Shown here piece after piece: positions 1-13,075 of a stretch of 64,000 nucleotides of DNA; within the stretch, counting starts at the first letter, position 1, and every line of letters starts with the position of its first letter. Under the pieces are notes generated by a model. It saw only the letters and a program-made list of their open reading frames with translations, had not been told where the DNA came from and ran no database searches. The position numbers were made by a program, and so were the translations under genes. The DNA is from Bacteroidota bacterium (GTDB lineage: Bacteria > Bacteroidota > Bacteroidia > AKYH767-A > OLB10), in NCBI GenBank assembly GCA_016699635.1, contig CP064983.1, positions 2,666,001-2,730,000 on the forward strand. The letters run 5' to 3'.

Positions 1-433
1 AAACGAATTGAAATGGAATATTTTTTTGCTTTAGAACAAAAGCAACGGTTTTCGCAGAACCTCCTGTTCCTAATATTAATGTTGGAGGTTTTTGATTCCC
101 AATAAGTCGCTCAAGACTTATTTTAAAACCAATTATGTCAGTATTGTATCCAATTAGTTTTTTATCCTTTATCAATATTGTATTGATTGAACCAATAGCT
201 TCTGCTGTTTCTTCCAATCGGTCAAGATAGGGTATTACACCTGTTTTATATGGCGAAGTAACATTTAAGCCAGTTAGCTGATTTGTGCTGATTAATTCCC
301 TTAAATTGTTGAGGTTACTTAATTCGTAATTATTGTAAACACATTTTAAGTTTAGCTTCTTAAATTTATCAGTAAAAAATTTTTGTGAAAAGGAATGACT
401 TAGTGGAAAACCAATTAAACCAAAATTCCTCAT
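1..433 (-). CDS. aroE: Shikimate dehydrogenase, N-terminal part (cut by window edge)
   Basis: Shikimate dehydrogenase reduces 3-dehydroshikimate to shikimate with NADPH in the cytoplasmic chorismate pathway. Reading from the ATG at 433, the first 144 or so residues are visible. They contain the substrate-binding start GFPLSHSFSQKFF, the NVTSPYK motif with the catalytic lysine, the YNTD motif with the catalytic aspartate, and the start of the NADP Rossmann loop LGTGGSAK. The frame is open to the left edge, so the C-terminal half lies outside the window. The ATG overlaps the end of dedA by four bases (ATGA), which implies translational coupling. The motifs are diagnostic; only the missing half is uncertain. 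Confidence 0.93.
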   Translation of the reverse strand, partial: MRNFGLIGFPLSHSFSQKFFTDKFKKLNLKCVYNNYELSNLNNLRELISTNQLTGLNVTSPYKTGVIPYLDRLEETAEAIGSINTILIKDKKLIGYNTDIIGFKISLERLIGNQKPPTLILGTGGSAKTVAFVLKQKNIPFQFV

Positions 434-1071
434 TTAGAAGAGAATTTCTGCTTGATTATTCCTATTAAAATGGGCACTAATGAAATTCCGATTATAGCAA
501 TAACAACTAATGAAAAGTTGTTTTCACAATCTCTAATCTGCCGAAAAATAACCTACCAAACGCAAATATTAATCCATAAGATACTCGCTAAAACACTGAA
601 ACCAATAAAACGATTATAAGTCATACTACCAACACCGGCTACAAATGGAGCAAATGTTCGCACTATTGGAACAAAACGTGCAAATATTACTGCTTTACCA
701 CCATGCTTTTCATAAAATTCTTGTGTTTTGTTTAAATAATCTTTTTTGAGAAAACGATAGTTCTTTTCAAAAACTTTTGGACCTATATAATTTCCGATAA
801 AATAGTTGGTGTTGTCTCCACCAAAAGCAGCAAAAAAGAAAATTATCATCAGATAAAAAACGTTTAACGGATTATCAGGTGGGGCAGCTAAAGCTCCTGC
901 TGCAAACAAAAGTGAATCACCTGGCAAAAGTGGAGTTACAACCAATCCTGTTTCAGCAAATACAATTAGAAATAAGATAAGATATATCCATGTATCATAC
1001 CGTTGTACAAGTTCGAACAAATGTTTATCAATATGTAAAATAAAATCAATTAGAAATTTTAAGTGTTCCAC
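430..1071 (-). CDS. DedA-family inner-membrane protein (apparent frameshifts)
   Basis: DedA proteins are multi-pass inner-membrane proteins; members of the family act as undecaprenyl-phosphate or phospholipid flippases. Residues 40-56 (ETGL...PGDSLLF) and 130-142 (FARFVPIVRTFAP) are family signatures. The open frame stops at a TAG (550-552), well short of the usual 200-220 residues. Restoring one G after TGG, one T in a run of five Ts and one A in a run of four As gives WVGYFFGRLEIVKNNFSLVV and the normal hydrophobic C-terminus, ending at a TGA at 430. Three losses sum to a whole codon, which is why the tail is again in the original frame. The gene lies 9 bases after the rhodanese gene and overlaps aroE. 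Family assignment is secure; the repair is inference. Confidence 0.88.
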
Positions 1072-1080
1072 AGTTTTAAT

Positions 1081-1398
1081 TTATATTACGTTAAGTGTCG
1101 GATCAATTTCTTGTGAATAGGCTTTTATACCACCTTTTAAATTAAAAAGGTTTGTAAACCCATATTGTGTACTAAGTACTTGATAAATTGCTGCACTCCT
1201 TGACCCCGACCTGCAATGTATAACAACAGGCTTGTCTTTTGCAATTTCTTCAGTTCTGTCTATGATTTCTCCCATTGGTATCAACGTTCCGTTTAAATTA
1301 CAAGCATCGTATTCATATTCTTCACGAATATCAATCAACTGAAAGTTTTTACCTTCATCTAGCCATTGCTTTAATTCATGAACTGTTATTTCTTGCAT
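1081..1398 (-). CDS. Single-domain rhodanese-like protein
   Basis: A 105-residue rhodanese (sulfurtransferase) domain standing alone, like GlpE or PspE. The active-site loop HCRSGSR (61-67) supplies the persulfide-carrying cysteine at 62. LIDIREEYEY near residue 22 is the conserved domain start, and GGIKAY is the usual C-terminal helix. No signal peptide or membrane segment is seen, so it should be cytoplasmic. The likely role is transfer of sulfane sulfur, but the acceptor cannot be told from sequence. It lies between the symporter gene (about 45 bases upstream) and dedA (9 bases downstream) on the same strand and is probably co-transcribed with them. Confidence 0.9.
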   Translation of the reverse strand: MQEITVHELKQWLDEGKNFQLIDIREEYEYDACNLNGTLIPMGEIIDRTEEIAKDKPVVIHCRSGSRSAAIYQVLSTQYGFTNLFNLKGGIKAYSQEIDPTLNVI

Positions 1399-1443
1399 GA
1401 TTTTTATCTGAGAAAATTATTGTGCCAAAGATACGAATTGACT

Positions 1444-3154
1444 TTACTTAGATATTGTTTTGTTGAACATTCTGTTCAAATTCTGTGTGCAGAATTGTAT
1501 TGCCAGAGCAATTAAAACTACCAAAAGGCATCCGGCTAAATTTAGCCATAAAAATGCCATCACATCAAAATACCAGAATGCAATTACAATAGCTTCAGTA
1601 ATTAAAGCTGCAATAAAAACGGAATTGCCATCAAGGTGTTTTACAAAATTGCAGAAATGAAAATGCCCAATATAGTGCCGTAGAATAATGACCCCAATAT
1701 ATTTACTGCTTCAATCAGATTTCCTGTATTGCCGGCAAAGAACGCACAGAGTATGCAAAAATTCCCCAAAGTAATGTTGCAATTTTAGAATAGTAAAGTT
1801 TCTTACTGTCGCTATGCTCTTTTTTGATGACCTGAAATAGAAATCTACTACCGATGTTGAAGTAAGTGAATTAATACCTGCTGCTAAAGACCCCATTGAT
1901 GCAAGAAAAATAATAGCTATAATCAATCCTATAAACCCTTTAGGAAAATGGTGCATGACAAAATGCAGAAAAACAAAATTGGTATCATTTATATCAGCTC
2001 CTGGATTAATAGTCTTGATTATTTTTACAGCTTCTTGCTTTACTTCATTGGCTTCAGCCGAAGTTTGAAGTATCTTGACTTTAGTGATTTCAGCATTTCT
2101 AAGATCATTGCTGCGTAAATATTTTAAATAGTCTTTTGATAGATGAGAATTGCTTTGGTTAATATCATTGAACTTATGTTCTAAACTATTGTAGTTATCA
2201 GCCATCGGACTTTCTTTGGCAATCTTTTCTATATTTTCATTAAAGAAAATGGGAGGAGGTTGGAACTGATAGAATGAAAACACAAGAATGCCAATAAATA
2301 AAATCACGAATTGCATAGGTATTTTAACCATCCCATTTACTATTAAACCTAGCTTACTAGCTGATGAATCTTTGCCCGTTAAATAACGCCCAACCTGCGA
2401 TTGGTCTGTGCCAAAATAGGATAGTTGTAGAAAAAAGCCACCAATGATGCCGCTCCAAACATTGTATCGGTTGTTCCAATCAAATTTGAAATCTATAATA
2501 TTCATTCTGTTGTGTATTCCGGCAATTTTCAAACTTTCATACAGTGAAGCATCTGTTCCAATTAAAGAAAGAACAATGACACCTGCGATAATAATACTTG
2601 AAAAAATAATTGTCATCTGCAACACCTGATAATGTGATACAGCAAGAGTCCCTCCATAAAAAGTGTAAATTATAACTAATAGTCCAATTATCATTGTGGT
2701 ATAAAAATTGGAATATTAAGTACCGTAGATAATACAATTGAAGGAGCATAAATAGAAATTCCTGTAGAAATCCCTCTCTGCAATAAAAAAGTAGTGCTGT
2801 TAATTTCCTTGTCTTATGATCAAAACGTCTCTCTAAAAATTCATATGCTGTATAAATATTAAATTTTCTGAATGCAGGTATGAATGTCGCACTCAGAAAA
2901 ATCATGGCAAGAGGAAGCCCGAAATAGAACTGAACAAAACGCATTCCATCACTGTATGCTTGCCCAGGTGCACTTAAAAATGTTATGGCACTGGCTTGTG
3001 TTGCCATCACACTTAAACAGACATTGTACCAAGGTAATTCTCTGTTGGCAATTAAATAACTATCTAATGTTTTCTTATGACGACTCTTATAAATACCATA
3101 GAAAACAATTGCCAGAAGAGTTAGCGCCAAAACCAGCCAATCTATTATACTCAT
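1444..3154 (-). CDS. Sodium:solute symporter (SSS family), several frameshifts
   Basis: SSS-family transporters import small solutes (amino acids, sugars, vitamins) with sodium. The N-terminus IIDWLVLALTLLAIVFYGIY followed by SYLIANRELPWYNVCLS, with ATQASAITFLSAPGQAY, is typical of the family; the middle has QLSYFGTDQSQVGRYLTGK and the helix FIGLIIAIIFLASMGSLAAG. The reading frame is broken near 2700-2770, near 1820, near 1745 and near 1660. The hydrophobic tail (AFWYFDVMAFLWLNLAGCLL and on) is recovered in other frames and ends at a TAA at 1444-1446. The ATG overlaps the stop of the 33-residue peptide gene. Pairing with an FAD oxidase suggests an amine or amino-acid substrate, which is inference. 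Confidence 0.85.
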
Positions 3155-3252
3155 GAAAATGTCCTAGTTATTATGTAGTATAAAGCAATCTGAATAATCA
3201 ATAGTGCTACAACAATTAAATAAAGGCGCTTCCATTGAATTTCTTTCTTCAT
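3151..3252 (-). CDS. 33-residue membrane peptide coupled to the symporter
   Basis: A short reading frame starting at the ATG at 3252, encoding MKKEIQWKRLYLIVVALLII followed by QIALYYIITRTFS. It has a charged N-terminus and one transmembrane helix (about residues 11-28). It begins 2 bases after the oxidase stop and its TGA overlaps the symporter ATG (ATGA), so spacing strongly supports translation. Small one-helix partners encoded just before SSS genes could act as accessory subunits or assembly aids; that role is inference. No named family is recognised. Confidence 0.7.
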   Translation of the reverse strand: MKKEIQWKRLYLIVVALLIIQIALYYIITRTFS

Positions 3253-3254
3253 AA

Positions 3255-4394
3255 CTATTGGTAATTTAGATTCACTAAATCTGCTACTTCTTTACCTACT
3301 AAATATCCTAATGCCACACCCATTCCACCTAATCTTACTGCACAATAAATGTTGGGTTTAACTTCTTGGATAATTGGTGACTTACTTTCACCCAAACCCA
3401 TTATGCCACTCCAGCGCTGTTCAATTTTATATTCAACACCTTGTAAAATTATTTCTTTTAATAGTTTTTCTATTGCTGATTGAATTTGTTCTGTCACACC
3501 AAAACTAGTAGTTGTTTCACCTTGGAAATCTAAATTTCTGCCCCCGCCAATAAGTACTCTTCTTCCCACATTTCTAAAATAATAAAAACCACTTTGATAA
3601 TGAAAACTACCACATAATTTTAAATTGTTAATTTCATTTGTTATCATGACCTGTGCTCTACCGGGAGTGATGGATAAATCTGATAAGAATTCTTTTACAA
3701 ATCCATTTGTGCAAATAATAACTTTTCAGGTTTTTATTTTAAACCCTTCTGAAGTCATCAAGATAACACCAGAACTTTCATTATAAATTTGTTTAACTTC
3801 AAGTCCATTCAAAAAATTTACTCCTGATTGCCTGACTTTTTCAGATAAAACAAACATCATCTTGCCGGTATCTAATTGCCCTTCAAATTTGTTCTGAATT
3901 AAGTTTTCTACATTGCTTAAACCAAAATTTGCAATATGTTCATTTTTTATTGTATAGGTGTTGTCTCTTGTTATAGATTTAAGTTGTGTATTTAAGTATT
4001 CTAATTTTGATTCGCATTCCCGGAATGATTGGCTATCAGTCTCCGTAAAAATTTCAAATCCGAAGTTGTGTTCATATTCAATATTTTTATCACCTAATAG
4101 TTCTCTTAATCCAAGCAAACCCTTGTATCTTTTTTCAACACGTTGAAAAACTTTGTCTTCTGACTCTTTTTCTAAATCATTTAATATTTCAGAAGTACTG
4201 CCTATGCAAGCAAATCCGGCATTTCGTGTGCTGGCACCATAGGGCAAGAAACCACGTTCAATTATAAGAACATTTAATTTTGGATTTTTCTTTTTGATAA
4301 AATAAGCTGCATGTAACCCAACAATTCCACTTCCAAGAACTACGACATCAATATTGTCAAACCATTGCGACTTTTCCCAAAAACTTAATTGCAT
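3255..4394 (-). CDS. FAD-dependent oxidoreductase, D-amino-acid/glycine oxidase-like (one frameshift)
   Basis: Member of the DAO family of flavoproteins, which oxidise amines or amino acids to imino products. The dinucleotide-binding motif GSGIVG is at residues 21-26 after VVVL, followed by IIERG for the ribose of FAD and YGASTRNAGFA, typical of DAO proteins. The first frame ends at 3726; the next frame continues directly with VIICTNGFV, then a substrate-domain segment and the C-terminal RLGGMGVALGYLVG FAD-binding stretch. Together this is about 380 residues, a normal length. It lies 26 bases after the outer-membrane protein gene and just before the symporter pair, which suggests uptake and oxidation of the same compound. 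The substrate is unknown. Confidence 0.85.
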
Positions 4395-4420
4395 AATTAT
4401 AGGAAGGAATTTGTTAATTT

Positions 4421-4990
4421 CTAAATACCTAAATTAAATCCAATTCTGATAATAGGGTTTGTGTAAGGTGATTCAGCAGAGTCATTCAGATTAAAAAGAA
4501 GTAGTAGATATAATCCGGCATTGTTGCTGAACCGTTGAATATATCCACCCCCAACAAATGGTGAAATAATATTTTTTCTATAGTAATCATTAATATTTCG
4601 ATCATAAAGTTCCATGTTTAATAATTCGACTTCTACATGAGCAAATAAATTATCTGTAAATAAGTAACGACCAAATACACGACCTCCATAAATACTTGTA
4701 CTATAGGTATAGTAACTATCTTTATATTTATAATATATATAGGTTATGCCGGCACCTGCTGATACAGATTCTGTAAATTTATAACCTGCCAATGGAGAAA
4801 TATCAATATAGGTTTGAGTTCCAAATTGTAGTCCGAGGTTACCACCAAAATAAATTCTGTCTTTAAATGGTATTTTATCTGACTTAATTTTGGATTTATT
4901 TTCTCTAATCGGAGGTATTGTGTCAGTTTGCCCTAATAATGTTATCGGAAAGCAAATTAGTAAAAAGTATAATATTGATTTACTTATCAT
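4421..4990 (-). CDS. Outer-membrane beta-barrel-like protein, unknown function
   Basis: About 189 residues from the ATG at 4990; an upstream start at 5032 would put 14 basic residues before the signal peptide and is less likely. The signal peptide (ISKSILYFLLICFPITLLGQ) is followed by a polar linker and alternating aromatic strands such as YFGGNLGLQFGTQTYIDIS and PLAGYKFTESVSAGAGITY, ending with IIRIGFNLGI. This is the look of an 8-stranded outer-membrane barrel. It is the first gene of the minus-strand run, 26 bases before the oxidase gene, and divergent from the SDR gene. No specific function can be read from it. Confidence 0.72.
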   Translation of the reverse strand: MISKSILYFLLICFPITLLGQTDTIPPIRENKSKIKSDKIPFKDRIYFGGNLGLQFGTQTYIDISPLAGYKFTESVSAGAGITYIYYKYKDSYYTYSTSIYGGRVFGRYLFTDNLFAHVEVELLNMELYDRNINDYYRKNIISPFVGGGYIQRFSNNAGLYLLLLFNLNDSAESPYTNPIIRIGFNLGI

Positions 4991-5046
4991 TTTTATTCTC
5001 AATTTTGCTTGTAAAAGTAATTTAAATCTCAAACATTACACATAAT

Positions 5047-5736
5047 ATGAATATAGTTGTCACTGGTGCTTCATCAGGAATAGGATTTGAATTAGCAAAA
5101 TCATTTGCTTCACAAAATCATAATGTACTTGCAGTTTCAAGAAATAGAGAGAAGTTATTAGAACTAAAAAGATTTTCAGACAGTATTCATATTTTATCAA
5201 CTGACATAAACATAATGAATAAGGAAGTTATTTCTGAGTCATTAAGCAAGTCGAAAATAACCCATATTGATATTTTAATCAATAATGCTGGAGTACTCGT
5301 GAAAAAGCCTTTTATAGAATTAACCAAATCGGATTGGCTTGAAACATACAATACTAATGTTTTTGGTGTTGCTAATATGATTCAATGTTGTATTCCGCAC
5401 CTTATAAAATCGCAGATTAAGCATATTGTCAATATCAGCAGTATGGGTGGAGTAGGAGGGACACTAAAATTTCCTGGACCAGCTGCATATAGTTCATCAA
5501 AAGGGGCGTGACAATTTTAACAGAGTGTCTTGCCGAAGAGTTTAAGAGTGATGAAATAAAAGTAAATGGATTGGCATTAGGAGCAGTGCAAACACCCATG
5601 TTGAAAAAAAGCATTTCCCGAATTAACGACTGTTCAAACTCCGGAAAATATTGTTCCATTCATATCCTGGTTTGCTTTAGAGGCACATAAATGGTGCAAT
5701 GGAAAAATTATTCAAGTATCGGATTCAACACCGTAG
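5047..5736 (+). CDS. Short-chain dehydrogenase/reductase (two frameshifts)
   Basis: Classical SDR of about 229 residues. The NAD(P) motif TGASSGIG is at 6-13, NNAG near 79, and the catalytic pair Y148/K152 in AAYSSSKGA. The frame breaks just after that motif (near 5508) and resumes as VTILTECLAEEF...VNGLALGAVQTPML. A second break lies in a run of seven As at about 5605-5611. Removing one A gives KKAFPELTTVQTPENIVPF and a C-terminus ending at the TAG at 5734. The substrate is not predictable. It is divergent from the outer-membrane protein gene and convergent with the porin gene. Confidence 0.85.
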
Positions 5737-5752
5737 AGTTCTTCAAACTTGT

Positions 5753-7540
5753 TTAATTCACCAAATTCCATATTATTTTTAGGTAAATACTTCGTTCAGG
5801 AGTAGGGTAACTATTGGTTAAAAAGTAGTTCCTTCCTGATAGGTATTTATTTATATGACTACAACCTAATTCAATAAGTGCATTAGACATTTTCACATCA
5901 AACGAAAAATCAAAAAATGGATAGTTACCGCACTTTTTATAACCATCCTTTAAATAAAAACTACCTGAAGCAGGTTCATAAGAATAACTTTGGAATGAAC
6001 TAAAATAATTTAAACTTAATTGTGGGCTTACTGCGATTTTATTGTTCTTAAAATGTTGAGTATATCTAACTCTGCTACCCAAAATAATTTTTGGAAATCG
6101 GTATAAATCGTTGTGTGTAATTGAGGAGTATATGATGTAATTAGTGATATGGAATTTCTGTAGTTGATTATTTGTATAAAGAGCCAATCGGTTGATATTG
6201 ATTGCTGCACTATATTGTTTTGGGCTTGCTGAATAATCAAAATAGATATAATTCTTAAGATTTATTAAGGAATACTTTATAACTAAAATGGAATCCAATA
6301 TGGAAGTATTTATATCAAATATGTTGTATTTGGTTAAACTGAATTCATTTTGCCAAATAAAATGGTTTGAATAAAATCTATTTTCAATATATGTTGGCAT
6401 TTCTTTCTTTGATTCAACTTTACCATCTATTTTCCATTTTGAAATTGGGTAAAAATAAAATGATATAGAATGGTTTGAGTGATTATAAGCATTTGGACTT
6501 CTTAGAAAAGCAAACTCACCAGAGTAATATAATCCATATTTATTTTGATATTGCATTCCGATTCCCCAAAAGATATGCGAAACATAATATGTTGAATCAA
6601 TGCCATTTTGAGATACTTTGTTTAATAAACCGTCATAGCCTAAATATCCATTAATTTTTGATACTAAATAAATTTTATTTAACTCTATTTTTGATGAAAA
6701 TTTTAGTGGCTTATAAACCAATAAATCATCAGTTGAAGTTGAGTCAAAAAAGTGATTTTGATAAAAGTTCTCTTTTTTGTCTGATTCAAACCAGTATTTA
6801 GATTCAGAATATACAAATGAATTGAGCCATCTCAAGTTCCAGTTTTGAGATTTACTTAATGAATCTATACTTTTCTCTAAAGTTTTATTGAATAAACGAA
6901 TATTCAAAGCTGCTCCAAACTCAGAAAGCTTTCTGGTCGAACTAGAAGAGGATAAATTAGTAGTATAGAATTTTGAATTCTGTTCTTTGAATAAGAATAA
7001 TGAATCAGAACTCAGACTTCCATTTTCATTTGATTTGATTTTATTATTTAATACATGAAAAGAATAATTTACCCTGTTCATTGAGTCTAAATTGAAGGCC
7101 CCAACTTCAATAAAAGTCTTTTTATATGCAGTGCGTGAATAGTAACCATCTGTTTTAAGGGTATTAAAATTTACGTACCCCACAATTGACGGTGACAATT
7201 TTTGATTGTGTTGAACTAATAAAGAATTATACTTTTTTGATGCAGTTTCAAATTCCAAATGACTTTTAGCCTTCTTAGTGATTTTTAATTTAGAGTTTTC
7301 ACTAGTCCACAAATTTTGATAATAGTTTGAAGTCGTTTTTATAGTTGGATTGAACGCAGTAAAACCAATACCCGGATAATTATAATTTCTTAAAGATTTT
7401 ATAAAAATGTTATCGTAGGGTAGAGGAGTAAAACCACAATTTTCGGTGTTGAAGCTATTTATTTGACCAAACAAATTGTTGAAAAACAGCAGTGAAAAGA
7501 CACAAATGCTAAGTGAAAAAGTCATTTTCATCCGATCCAA
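5753..7540 (-). CDS. Putative porin of the Bacteroidota type
   Basis: 595 residues with a signal peptide (MKMTFSLSICVFSLLFFNNL, cleaved near FGQ). The rest is a long run of alternating aromatic and polar strands with serine/asparagine turns, as in a large outer-membrane beta-barrel. The C-terminal YPTPERSIYLKIIWNLVN matches the conserved end of the Bacteroidota putative porin family (YPTPERS followed by a terminal strand with an aromatic residue). A downstream ATG (7531) could also be used; both leave the signal peptide intact. It should sit in the outer membrane as a diffusion channel; what passes is unknown. The frame is intact. Confidence 0.78.
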   Translation of the reverse strand: MDRMKMTFSLSICVFSLLFFNNLFGQINSFNTENCGFTPLPYDNIFIKSLRNYNYPGIGFTAFNPTIKTTSNYYQNLWTSENSKLKITKKAKSHLEFETASKKYNSLLVQHNQKLSPSIVGYVNFNTLKTDGYYSRTAYKKTFIEVGAFNLDSMNRVNYSFHVLNNKIKSNENGSLSSDSLFLFKEQNSKFYTTNLSSSSSTRKLSEFGAALNIRLFNKTLEKSIDSLSKSQNWNLRWLNSFVYSESKYWFESDKKENFYQNHFFDSTSTDDLLVYKPLKFSSKIELNKIYLVSKINGYLGYDGLLNKVSQNGIDSTYYVSHIFWGIGMQYQNKYGLYYSGEFAFLRSPNAYNHSNHSISFYFYPISKWKIDGKVESKKEMPTYIENRFYSNHFIWQNEFSLTKYNIFDINTSILDSILVIKYSLINLKNYIYFDYSASPKQYSAAININRLALYTNNQLQKFHITNYIIYSSITHNDLYRFPKIILGSRVRYTQHFKNNKIAVSPQLSLNYFSSFQSYSYEPASGSFYLKDGYKKCGNYPFFDFSFDVKMSNALIELGCSHINKYLSGRNYFLTNSYPTPERSIYLKIIWNLVN

Positions 7541-7605
7541 ACTACAATTTAAATTTTCATGGATAAAATAAAGAAATAAAATTGGATTTCTTGATCTTAT
7601 ATAGA

Positions 7606-7638
7606 TAAAAAAAAGGCTATCAAATTATTGATAGCCTT
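7606..7638 (-). terminator. Rho-independent terminator of the rRNA operon
   Basis: An 11-bp perfect inverted repeat (AAGGCTATCAA / TTGATAGCCTT) with a 4-base loop lies just past the 5S gene. Read on the minus strand it is followed by a run of eight Ts. This is a strong intrinsic terminator in the right place and orientation. Confidence 0.9.
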
Positions 7639-7644
7639 AATATT

Positions 7645-7755
7645 TACGGCAACGACATACTATCCCACATGTTACTGCAGTACCATCTGCGCTAAGGGGC
7701 TTAACTTCTCTGTTCGGTATGGGAAGAGGTGGACACCCTTGCAATAGTCACCATA
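7645..7755 (-). rRNA. rrf: 5S ribosomal RNA
   Basis: About 111 bases. The ends form the 5S helix I: 5' TATGGTGAC pairs with 3' GTTGCCGTA through Watson-Crick and G-U pairs, which sets both boundaries. The middle holds the conserved CCGAACAGAGAAGTTAAGCC stretch. It is the last gene of the operon, followed by the terminator. Confidence 0.95.
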
Positions 7756-7821
7756 ATTTCTTAAATAAATTAATGACAATACTTGGCAAAAAATAATAAA
7801 ATAAAATTTTTGATTAAAGTT

Positions 7822-10686
<2,865 letters not shown>

Positions 10687-10861
10687 TTACTCTATTTTAT
10701 TTTATTATTTTTTTGCCAGTAAGTCAAAGAACATTTCCCTTAAAAGGGAGTGTAAACGATAGGGGATTTGCACCACTTTAATTCCGAAAGGAACGCTTTA
10801 CTTATATAAGCTAATTGTTTAATTAATCTAAATCACCGTTGTGATTTATAATGAGTTAAAA

Positions 10862-10938
10862 TGGTGGAGGTGAACGGATTCGAACCGATGACCCCCTGCG
10901 TGCAAGGCAGGTGCTCTAGCCAGCTGAGCTACACCCCC
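10862..10938 (-). tRNA. tRNA-Ala (anticodon TGC)
   Basis: Complete cloverleaf starting GGGGGTGTAGCTCAG, with anticodon stem-loop CCTGCCTTGCACGCAGG (anticodon TGC) and T-arm GGTTCGAATCC. CCA is encoded at 10862-10864. It lies in the 16S-23S spacer, as usual. Confidence 0.96.
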
Positions 10939-10969
10939 GAATCAAGTGAAATACACTTGATTAATTATG

Positions 10970-11044
10970 TAGTCCCGAGCAGATTTGAACTGCTGACCCC
11001 TACATTATCAGTGTAGTGCTCTAACCAAGCTGAGCTACGGGACT
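10970..11044 (-). tRNA. tRNA-Ile (anticodon GAT)
   Basis: Acceptor AGTCCCG pairs with CGGGACT. The anticodon arm CTACACTGATAATGTAG gives anticodon GAT, and the T-arm contains AGTTCAAATCTGCT. CCA is not encoded (CAT follows the discriminator A). It is the first spacer tRNA after 16S. Confidence 0.96.
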
Positions 11045-11140
11045 ATTAAATAAGGAATAGTTCCTCGTTGAAGCACCACGTTAACTCGAGTGGTAATAAA
11101 TGAAGAATAAGGGAAATAACAAGCAATATAAAATCGCTCC

Positions 11141-12668
<1,528 letters not shown>

Positions 12669-12850
12669 TTGTCTTTTAATTCTTTTCTTGGTCGAAACCA
12701 AGAAGTAAGAATATAATGCTCTGGGATTTTATTCATGTCCTGGTTTTGTGCTTTTATAAAACCAGGTCAGGCTTGTTATTTCCTTTTAATCTTCAAAGAA
12801 CGTTTAATATATTTTGATAAACTAAAATATCGTTTTCCAAAATGGGAGTG

Positions 12851-12882
12851 CAAAAGTAGAACTTGTTTTACAATTACACAAA
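12851..12882 (-). promoter_or_regulatory. rRNA operon promoter, gene-proximal (P2)
   Basis: On the minus strand, TTTG (12882-12879), a 20-base spacer and TACTTTTG (12858-12851) match the Bacteroidota sigma consensus TTTG / TAnnTTTG. It lies about 185 bases before the mature 16S 5' end. Confidence 0.65.
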
Positions 12883-12910
12883 TTTATTTTAAACTTTTTT
12901 TTATTTTATT

Positions 12911-12930
12911 TTTAACTCCGTTGAGTTAAA
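12911..12930. repeat. Perfect hairpin between the two rRNA promoters
   Basis: TTTAACTC-CGTT-GAGTTAAA, an 8-bp perfect stem with a 4-base loop, between P1 and P2. Transcripts from P1 would carry it. It could be an operator, a pause/antitermination element or a terminator for readthrough; the sequence alone does not decide. Confidence 0.5.
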
Positions 12931-12955
12931 TCCCTTTTTGGTTATTTTGGGGCTG

Positions 12956-12986
12956 CAAAGATAACGCTGTTTATTTATATGCCAAA
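12956..12986 (-). promoter_or_regulatory. rRNA operon promoter, gene-distal (P1)
   Basis: On the minus strand, TTTG (12986-12983), a 19-base spacer and TATCTTTG (12963-12956) form a near-perfect Bacteroidota -33/-7 promoter. With P2 it makes the tandem arrangement often seen before rRNA operons. Confidence 0.68.
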
Positions 12987-13035
12987 TAATATTTCATTAT
13001 TTTTTATTAACATGCTCTATGTAGTGTTTAATGTA

Positions 13036-13066
13036 TTGGTAAGCAGTAATATAAATAATATTTTTG
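13036..13066 (+). promoter_or_regulatory. Promoter immediately before trmN6
   Basis: TTG (13036-13038), a 20-base spacer and TATTTTTG (13059-13066) match the Bacteroidota consensus. The gene's ATG is only 10 bases after the -7 box, so the mRNA would have almost no leader. This favours the ATG at 13076 over the TTG at 13064, which overlaps the box. Confidence 0.5.
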
Positions 13067-13075
13067 TCAATATTT

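Noticed and set aside
1460..1660. A 66-residue plus-strand frame
   Set aside because: It is antisense to the C-terminal helices of the sodium symporter, which are recovered on the minus strand.
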